Shown in pieces: positions 5,625 through 10,573 of a stretch of DNA of 10,573 nucleotides. This DNA is from Woeseiaceae bacterium (GTDB taxonomy: Bacteria > Pseudomonadota > Gammaproteobacteria > Steroidobacterales > Woeseiaceae), in the NCBI GenBank assembly GCA_022866645.1, contig JALHUQ010000052.1:1-10573 (forward strand), in the 5' to 3' direction. The notes beneath the pieces are model-generated. The model was not told the DNA's origin, did no database searches, and was given only the letters and a program-made list of their open reading frames with translations. Position 1 is the stretch's first letter; each line of letters opens with the position of its first letter. The position numbers and the translations under genes were made by a program.

Positions 5625-5951
5625 ATGGATTTCTTCATTCAAAATGCTTATGCGCAAGGCGCTGGGCCACAAGGCGACTCGACCAGTTTCATTATCATGA
5701 TGGTCCTGATGTTTGCCGCTTTCTATTTCCTGTTGATTCGTCCGCAACAAAAGAAGCAAAAGGCACACACGGAGCTGGTTTCCAATCTTAAGGCTGGTGA
5801 CGAAGTTCTGACCGCCGGCGGAATCCTCGGCAAGATATCTGCCGTGAGCGATCACTACGCGGTCGTCACTATCAGCGACAACACAGAAATCAAAATTCAA
5901 AAAGCCAGTGTATCGATGGTCGTACCCAAGGGTACGTACGACGAAGCCTGA
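5625..5951 (+). CDS. yajC: Preprotein translocase subunit YajC, 108 aa
   Basis: YajC is a small inner-membrane protein that associates with SecDF and the translocon; it is not essential and its exact role is unsettled. It has a short N-terminal part, one transmembrane segment at about 20-38 (TSFIIMMVLMFAAFYFLLI), the family signature RPQQKKQKAH right after it, and the small cytoplasmic domain LKAGDEVLTAGGILGKI. Length matches the 110 residues of the E. coli protein. The ATG is preceded by a weak GAAG (5611-5614). secD starts 13 bp downstream. Confidence 0.96.
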   Translation: MDFFIQNAYAQGAGPQGDSTSFIIMMVLMFAAFYFLLIRPQQKKQKAHTELVSNLKAGDEVLTAGGILGKISAVSDHYAVVTISDNTEIKIQKASVSMVVPKGTYDEA

Positions 5952-5964
5952 AACTCGGACGTCT

Positions 5965-7776
5965 ATGAATAAGTATCCCGTCTGGCTAAACACTCTGGTC
6001 CTCGTCATTCTGATCGCAGGTTGCCTGCTTGCGTTGCCGAACCTGTATGGCAGTGTGCCGGCGGTGCAAATCGCGAACAACGGTGGTTCCGAATACGACA
6101 ATGAACGTCTGCAGGAGTATCGCCAGTTTGTTGAAAAAACCGGTGTAACTCCGGAAGCGGCTTATATACAGGACGGCCGGGTTGTCTTGCGTTTTGACGC
6201 GGGGACTGACCTTGCACCCGTCGTTCTGGAGCTTAAAACCCGTTACGGTCGCGTTGCGAATATTGCCCAAACGCTTGCACCAAAACTGCCGGAGTGGGTC
6301 CGGAACGCAGGTCTGAATACGATGAGCCTGGGTCTCGATCTTCGTGGTGGCGTGTACGTCTTGCTCGAAGTCGACATGAACACGGCCATCGACACACGCA
6401 TGGGGCTGTACGAACAGGCATTTGACGACAGCCTTCGCGAAGCGAAGATTCGACATCGGCTGGATCTCGATGACCGAGTCATCACGATTCGATTGACTGC
6501 GCCCGACGATCTCGAAGCGGCGCGCACGGTCATTGAACGTGCGGACGGGGACGTTCTTGTCGCCGACGGTACTGATGGCAAATCGTTAACGGTTCGTATG
6601 AGCGAGACGCAAATCAAGGCGCGCCAGGATTTCGCCATCGAGCAGAATATTACGACATTGCGCAATCGCGTGGACCAACTCGGTGTGGCCGAGCCGCTGG
6701 TGCAACGACAAGGCGTCGACCGCATAGTCGTGCAGCTACCCGGTGTCCAGGATCCGAACGAAATCAACAAAATTTTGACGGCGACCGCGACGCTGGAATT
6801 CCGATTGGTCGATCAGTCTGGAACAGAACCCGGATCGCGACGTTACCCTGGTCGACCGGGCGAAGATTCGCAGGTGCTGAAGCGAAAAGTAATCGCATCG
6901 GGCGATCAGATCGTTGATGCGGCGTCGGGATTCAGCGAAGGACGTCCCATCGTTTCGATCACACTGGATTCTGCGGGCGGCGAAAGCATGCTGCAAACCA
7001 CGATGAACAATTTGAAAAAGCCAATGTCGACTGTCTTCATAGAGACGCGGCGCGAGGCGATCAAAGTCGGCAATGAGGTCGAATACCGCGATATCAAAAC
7101 CGAAGAGATTATTAATACGGCAACGATTCAGGGCATCTTCAAGAACCGATTCCAGATTAGCGGCTTGCGACCGGGCGAAGCACACGATCTCGCACTGTTG
7201 TTGCGCGCCGGCGCTTTGGCTGCACCGGTCTTCAAGATAGACGAACGTACCATCGGACCGAGCCTCGGGCAGGACAATATCGATCGCGGTTTCAATGCGA
7301 TCAGAATTGGTTTTCTGTCGGTCATACTGTTCATGGTCGTGTACTACCGTACGTTCGGACTCATCGCGAATATCGCTCTGTTATCGAACGTCGTTTTTAT
7401 TGTCGCAATGCTGTCTTTATTGCAGGCCTCTCTGACCCTGCCGGGTATCGCCGGTATCGTACTGACCATCGGCATGGCGGTGGATGCCAACGTGCTTATT
7501 TTCGAGCGTATACGAGAGGAATTGGCGGCCGGGGCGGCGCCTCAGACAGCGATCAACTCAGGTTACGAGAAAGCCTTCTCGTCCATCGCTGATGCAAACA
7601 TAACGACTCTGATTGCAGCCGTCGTTTTGTTCGGTATTGGAACTGGTTCAATCAAAGGCTTCGCGATTACTCTCATGCTCGGCATCATTACATCGATGTT
7701 CACCGCCATTGTCGGAACACGAGCTATCGTCAATCTATTTTACGGCGGGCGCAAGCTCACGTCGGTGCCGGTCTAG
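5965..7776 (+). CDS. secD: Protein translocase subunit SecD, 603 aa
   Basis: SecD is the large half of the SecDF proton-driven pump that pulls secreted proteins across the inner membrane on the periplasmic side. It has an RND-type layout: a first membrane helix (about 7-27), the SLGLDLRGGVYVLLEVD motif (121-137) opening the large periplasmic domain, an NRVDQLGVAEPLVQRQG block, and a C-terminal bundle of about five helices from roughly residue 447. The helix 4 motif GMAVDANVLIFERIREE (503-519) holds the conserved Asp507 of the proton path. The frame is open back to a GTG at 5908 inside yajC. I chose ATG 5965 because MNKYPVWLNTLVLV is the normal short SecD N-terminus. Ribosome site is weak, so coupling to yajC is likely. 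Length is near the 615 residues of E. coli SecD. Confidence 0.96.
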   Translation: MNKYPVWLNTLVLVILIAGCLLALPNLYGSVPAVQIANNGGSEYDNERLQEYRQFVEKTGVTPEAAYIQDGRVVLRFDAGTDLAPVVLELKTRYGRVANIAQTLAPKLPEWVRNAGLNTMSLGLDLRGGVYVLLEVDMNTAIDTRMGLYEQAFDDSLREAKIRHRLDLDDRVITIRLTAPDDLEAARTVIERADGDVLVADGTDGKSLTVRMSETQIKARQDFAIEQNITTLRNRVDQLGVAEPLVQRQGVDRIVVQLPGVQDPNEINKILTATATLEFRLVDQSGTEPGSRRYPGRPGEDSQVLKRKVIASGDQIVDAASGFSEGRPIVSITLDSAGGESMLQTTMNNLKKPMSTVFIETRREAIKVGNEVEYRDIKTEEIINTATIQGIFKNRFQISGLRPGEAHDLALLLRAGALAAPVFKIDERTIGPSLGQDNIDRGFNAIRIGFLSVILFMVVYYRTFGLIANIALLSNVVFIVAMLSLLQASLTLPGIAGIVLTIGMAVDANVLIFERIREELAAGAAPQTAINSGYEKAFSSIADANITTLIAAVVLFGIGTGSIKGFAITLMLGIITSMFTAIVGTRAIVNLFYGGRKLTSVPV

Positions 7777-7787
7777 GAAGTCAAATC

Positions 7788-8726
7788 ATGCGCATGATCA
7801 AAGATAAAACCAGCATAGACTTTCTCGGTCCGACACGCCGGAAAACGGCTATGGCAATATCCGGATTGTTCATTATTGCGTCCTTGATTTCGCTCGCGAC
7901 TCGTGGCCTCGAATTCGGCATCGACTTTACTGGCGGCATATTGCTCGAAGTGGGCTATGAGGAGGCTGCAGATCTCGACGCTATTCGCGCCAATCTGGTC
8001 ATCGAGGGATATTCGAACGCCCAGGTACAGCGCTTCGGTTCCGAGAATGTCGTCCTCGTGCGCTTGCCACCGCAAGAGGGCAACGTTGACGAGATACGCG
8101 AACGGCTGCAGCACTCACTTCAAGACGGTGATGAGAAAACCGTTCTGCGTCGTGTTGAGTTCGTTAGCCCACAAGTCGGTAGCGAACTCGCGGAACGTGG
8201 TGCATTGGCGATGATCGTCGCTTTGATGTTGATCTTCCTGTACGTCATGGTTCGCTTCCAGTGGAAATTTTCGCTGGGGGCCGTTGCCGCGCTGGCTCAC
8301 GACGCGATCATAACCGTGGGTTTCTTCTCAATTTTCGGCTGGCCATTTGATTTGACGGTGGTTGCGGCGGTTCTCGCCGTAATCGGTTATTCGCTGAACG
8401 ACACAGTTGTCGTATTCGATAGAATACGTGAAAATTTTCTCACGCTCCGCGGCAAGGCTGGCGAGGAAGCCATGAATATTTCCATCAACGAAATGTTGGC
8501 GCGAACAATCATAACGGGCCTTACCACTTTGCTGGTACTGGTGGCTCTGCTCACACTCGGCGGCGAATCTATCGCGCCATTCTCAATCGCGCTGATCATC
8601 GGAATTGTCGTCGGTACCTATTCATCGACTTACATAGCGAGTGCGATCGCATTGATGCTCGATATCAATCCACAGGATTTGATCGAGCCGATCAAAGACG
8701 CATCGTTACTCGATGACCTGCCGTAA
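7788..8726 (+). CDS. secF: Protein translocase subunit SecF, 312 aa
   Basis: SecF is the partner of SecD in the same membrane complex. Residues 20-40 make the first helix, followed by the family motif LEFGIDFTGGILLEV (41-55). The C-terminal part holds about five helices, starting near residue 138, with GYSLNDTVVVFDRIRENF (200-217), the counterpart of the SecD proton-path motif. The stretch TSIDFLGPTRRK near the N-terminus is typical. AGGAAG (7775-7780) overlaps the secD stop and stands 7 bp before the ATG at 7788; a second in-frame ATG lies two codons later. The gene ends 5 bp from the convergent suhB stop. Separate secD and secF genes are usual for this phylum. Confidence 0.96.
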   Translation: MRMIKDKTSIDFLGPTRRKTAMAISGLFIIASLISLATRGLEFGIDFTGGILLEVGYEEAADLDAIRANLVIEGYSNAQVQRFGSENVVLVRLPPQEGNVDEIRERLQHSLQDGDEKTVLRRVEFVSPQVGSELAERGALAMIVALMLIFLYVMVRFQWKFSLGAVAALAHDAIITVGFFSIFGWPFDLTVVAAVLAVIGYSLNDTVVVFDRIRENFLTLRGKAGEEAMNISINEMLARTIITGLTTLLVLVALLTLGGESIAPFSIALIIGIVVGTYSSTYIASAIALMLDINPQDLIEPIKDASLLDDLP

Positions 8727-8731
8727 CGATA

Positions 8732-9529
8732 TTAGGTCAGAATGGCTTTGATCTCTTTGGCGCAGAGTTTGGCGAGACCTTTATAGATTCTTGGCGTACC
8801 GGCCAGCACATGGCCGGTTACCATGTGGTTCTCACCGCCATCGAGCGCGCTGATAATGCCACCGGCTTCGCGAAGGATCAGAGTACCGGCGGCCAGGTCC
8901 CAGGGCTGCAAGCCGGTTTCCCAGAACGCATCCAGACGGCCGCAAGCAACGTAACACAAGTCCAGTGCGGCGGCGCCGGGGCGGCGAACGCCCGAGGTGT
9001 TCTTCACAACCTTGCCAAGCATCGACAGGTAGGGACTCATCTCGCGGTCGGCCTGACGGACAGGGAAGCCCGTTCCGACTAATGCCCGGTCAAGGTCCTT
9101 GATGCCGCTGACACGAATTTTGTGTTCGTCCAATTGCGCGCCCTGACCGCGAGATGCAGTGAAAAGTTCTTCCCGCATCGGATCATAAACAACGGCGTGC
9201 TCCAGACGGCCATTGATCTGCAGCCCAATCGAAACGGCGAACACCGGAAAACCGTGCAGGTAATTCGTTGTTCCATCCAGCGGATCGATGATCCACACAT
9301 GATCCGAATCGCCTTGCGCACCAGACTCTTCAGCCAGAATCGCATGGTCCGGGTAATGTTTGTGGATGACATCGATGATGGCGCGCTCAGCGGCAATATC
9401 CGCCGAACTAACAAAATCGCTATGGCCTTTCATTTCAACAGTGAGTTTGTCGCGCTTGTTGAAATTTCTTCCAAGTACGGCACCGGCGCGGCGCGCCGCC
9501 ATTACCGCGACGTTAAGTAGTGCGTGCAT
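8732..9529 (-). CDS. suhB: Inositol-1-monophosphatase family protein SuhB, 265 aa
   Basis: A Mg2+-dependent, lithium-sensitive phosphatase fold. In E. coli SuhB also works in rRNA transcription antitermination and ribosome assembly, which may apply here but is not shown by sequence. Metal ligands are visible: Glu67 (LAEESG), Asp82 and Asp85 in the signature WIIDPLDGTTN, and Asp211 in LQPWDLAAG. VVYDPMREELFTASRGQGAQL and RRPGAAALDLCYVACGRLD match E. coli SuhB (267 aa) closely. The frame stays open far upstream to 9760, but ATG 9529 gives the standard N-terminus MHALLNVAVMAARRAG and has GGAA (9538-9535) 5 bp before it. The gene is divergent from trmJ, as in E. coli, and convergent with secF. 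Confidence 0.94.
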   Translation of the reverse strand: MHALLNVAVMAARRAGAVLGRNFNKRDKLTVEMKGHSDFVSSADIAAERAIIDVIHKHYPDHAILAEESGAQGDSDHVWIIDPLDGTTNYLHGFPVFAVSIGLQINGRLEHAVVYDPMREELFTASRGQGAQLDEHKIRVSGIKDLDRALVGTGFPVRQADREMSPYLSMLGKVVKNTSGVRRPGAAALDLCYVACGRLDAFWETGLQPWDLAAGTLILREAGGIISALDGGENHMVTGHVLAGTPRIYKGLAKLCAKEIKAILT

Positions 9530-9575
9530 ATCGATTCCGTCAATGTCAAAGAACTGGGCGAATACGGCGACATTG

Positions 9576-9606
9576 TTGTCAGCCCAGGCCGCCGGGGCGG
9601 TAGAAT
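9576..9606 (+). promoter_or_regulatory. Promoter candidate for trmJ
   Basis: TTGTCA (9576-9581) and TAGAAT (9601-9606) each match the sigma-70 consensus at five of six positions. The spacer is 19 bp, longer than ideal. Transcription would begin near 9613, about 25 bases before the trmJ ATG. Confidence 0.5.
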
Positions 9607-9630
9607 ACCGGACTTTTAGTGAGCTGTCCC
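9602..9630 (-). promoter_or_regulatory. Promoter candidate for suhB, overlapping the trmJ -10 box
   Basis: On the minus strand GGGACA (9630-9625) and TATTCT (9607-9602) stand 17 bp apart; each matches consensus at four of six positions. The -10 box lies on the same bases as that of trmJ, inside the symmetric CGGTA-gaa-TACCG (9598-9610). It would give a leader of about 65 bases for suhB. Confidence 0.35.
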
Positions 9631-9637
9631 GAAGAAG

Positions 9638-10354
9638 ATGACCGTACGAATCGTGCTCGTAGGAACCACACATCCCGGAAATATCGGCGCTGTCGCGCGT
9701 GCGATGAAGAATATGGGCCTGAGTGATCTGGCGCTCGTGAATCCCAGGCATTTCCCGCACGACGAGGCTATCGCCCGTGCATCGGGGGCGACCGACATAC
9801 TGGATACCGCCATGGTTGTTTCCTCCCTCGCCGAAGCGCTAACGGACTGCGTCTATGTGGCGGGTGCCAGTGCACGCCCGCGAACTCTCGGGTGGCCCAC
9901 CATGGGTCCGCGGGATTGTGCCGAGCGCATGATGCTGGAAGGGAAAAAGGGCAAGGTCGCCGCTGTATTTGGCCCCGAGAAAACCGGTCTGCATAACGAT
10001 GATCTCGATCTTTGCCACACATTGCTCACGATTCCGACCAACCCGGATTTCAGTTCTCTGAATCTCGCTATGGCCGTGCAGGTCGTGACGTATGAGTTGC
10101 GAGTGGCGAGCACGCTGGACGGTGGCCCGGGGTTCGAAAGTGAAGCACCGCCCGCGACTGGCGAGGAGATGGAACATTTTTACCGACATCTTGAAAAGGT
10201 CTTCGCGGAGGTAAAGTTTCTGGACCCGGAGAATCCGCGCTTCCTGATGCGACGTATGCGCCGCATGTTCATAAGAGCACGACCCGACGTGAATGAAGTC
10301 AACATCTTGCGTGGATTTCTGACGGCGATCGAGCGCACCAGAGGGCCCCGCTAG
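9638..10354 (+). CDS. trmJ: tRNA (cytidine/uridine-32-2'-O)-methyltransferase TrmJ, 238 aa
   Basis: A SPOUT-class AdoMet-dependent methyltransferase that in E. coli forms Cm32/Um32 in the anticodon loop of several tRNAs. Motifs: RIVLVGTTHPGNIGAVARAM (4-23), the first SPOUT block; FGPEKTGL (111-118), lining the knotted AdoMet site; and IPTNPDFSSLNLAMAVQ (132-148). The C-terminal part EEMEHFYRHLEKVF to ARPDVNEVNILRGFL is the TrmJ-specific dimer extension. Length is close to the 246 residues of the E. coli protein. ATG 9638 is preceded by GAAG and gives the expected N-terminus. It is divergent from suhB. Its stop shares one base with the GTG of the desulfurase gene. The alternative, TrmL or another TrmH-like enzyme, is less likely given the C-terminal extension. 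Confidence 0.93.
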   Translation: MTVRIVLVGTTHPGNIGAVARAMKNMGLSDLALVNPRHFPHDEAIARASGATDILDTAMVVSSLAEALTDCVYVAGASARPRTLGWPTMGPRDCAERMMLEGKKGKVAAVFGPEKTGLHNDDLDLCHTLLTIPTNPDFSSLNLAMAVQVVTYELRVASTLDGGPGFESEAPPATGEEMEHFYRHLEKVFAEVKFLDPENPRFLMRRMRRMFIRARPDVNEVNILRGFLTAIERTRGPR

Positions 10355-10573
10355 TGCCGGGTAGTAGCGATTTTGTCTATATGGACTATGCCGCCACGAC
10401 GCCGCTGAATTCGCTGGTGGCCGAACGAATGCGGACCGTTCAAAATACCGCCTGTTTCAACCCCGCATCCAATCATATTGCGGGCCGACGGAGTGCGCAG
10501 GTAGTCATGCAAGCGGCACCCGAGTTGGGCTTGCTGCTGAACGTTTCTCCTGACTCTCTGCTCTGGACGTCCG
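10354..10573 (+). CDS. Cysteine desulfurase family protein, 5' part (truncated by window end)
   Basis: The first 73 codons of a PLP-dependent aminotransferase-fold enzyme that would release sulfur from cysteine for Fe-S clusters or tRNA thiolation. The family opening is plain: VYMDYAATTPLNSLVAERM, then FNPASNHIAGRRSAQ, then a segment ending LLWTS where the family has the IIFTSGATE motif. The PLP lysine and catalytic Cys are beyond the window. GTG 10354 is chosen because AGAGGG (10340-10345) stands 8 bp before it and the family needs residues ahead of YxDYAATTP; an internal ATG at 10381 would cut into the motif. It overlaps the trmJ stop by one base. Whether it is the housekeeping IscS or a paralogue cannot be told: FNPASN replaces the usual GNPAS, and no iscR precedes it. 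Confidence 0.87.
   Translation, partial: MPGSSDFVYMDYAATTPLNSLVAERMRTVQNTACFNPASNHIAGRRSAQVVMQAAPELGLLLNVSPDSLLWTS

Noticed and set aside
5908..5964. The secD frame extends upstream to a GTG inside yajC.
   Set aside because: The added residues (MYRWSYPRV...) are highly basic, overlap yajC, and precede the normal SecD N-terminus at ATG 5965.
8724..8734. A bidirectional terminator between the convergent secF and suhB genes.
   Set aside because: The stops are only 5 bp apart and no hairpin with a T-run is visible there; the same holds for dsbC and the Nudix gene near 305-311.
9544..9549. A perfect TTGACA on the minus strand upstream of suhB.
   Set aside because: The -10 position 17 bp downstream falls inside the suhB coding region and reads CACGCA; it cannot drive the annotated start.
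9530..9760. The suhB frame is open on the minus strand back to 9760, giving a 342-residue reading.
   Set aside because: The extra 77 residues run antisense through the trmJ start and have no family counterpart; ATG 9529 gives the standard SuhB N-terminus with a ribosome site.
1..10573. CRISPR arrays, insertion sequences, prophage genes, direct repeats or a tRNA-associated integration at tRNA-Leu.
   Set aside because: No repeated spacers, transposase or integrase genes, or duplicated tRNA 3' end were seen; the neighbours of the tRNA are ordinary chromosomal genes.

Overview
The window is a stretch of conserved bacterial chromosome with moderate-to-high GC content. It most likely comes from a gammaproteobacterium. 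The basis is the gene order queA-tgt-yajC-secD-secF, the divergent suhB/trmJ pair followed by a cysteine desulfurase gene, and the close match of DsbC, QueA, Tgt, SuhB and TrmJ to the enterobacterial proteins as I remember them. I cannot place it below class. No insertion sequence, prophage, CRISPR array or degraded gene is visible. Genes fill almost everything, and no gene-free gap exceeds about 150 bases.

Layout. Bases 1-304 hold the 3' end of dsbC (periplasmic disulfide isomerase). Convergent to it on the minus strand is a Nudix hydrolase gene (312-845), which sits 20 bp downstream of a class II tRNA-Leu(CAA) gene (866-952). A good sigma-70-type promoter for the tRNA lies at 1001-1029. On the plus strand, 1086-3308 forms a compact three-gene unit: an ECF-type sigma factor, a single-pass membrane protein placed where an anti-sigma factor would be, and a secreted protein with two PDZ domains and no protease domain. 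This is the least ordinary part of the window and looks like an envelope-sensing regulatory module.

From 3367 to 8726 runs the classic queA-tgt-yajC-secD-secF block. QueA and Tgt make queuosine at tRNA position 34. YajC, SecD and SecF form the accessory complex that uses the proton gradient to help the SecYEG translocon. queA is preceded by a perfect 12-bp inverted repeat that abuts its start codon and contains a promoter-like element. yajC has its own extended -10 candidate.

Convergent to secF is suhB (inositol monophosphatase family; minus strand, 8732-9529). It diverges from trmJ (tRNA position-32 2'-O-methyltransferase; 9638-10354) across a 108-bp spacer whose central -10-like element reads on both strands. 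The window ends in the first part of a cysteine desulfurase gene whose GTG start overlaps the trmJ stop by one base. In E. coli the gene iscR lies at that position, and it is absent here.

Functional themes are tRNA maturation and modification (tRNA-Leu, QueA, Tgt, TrmJ, probably the desulfurase) and envelope protein export and quality control (DsbC, Sec accessory proteins, sigma/PDZ module). All functional assignments rest on remembered family motifs, not on searches.
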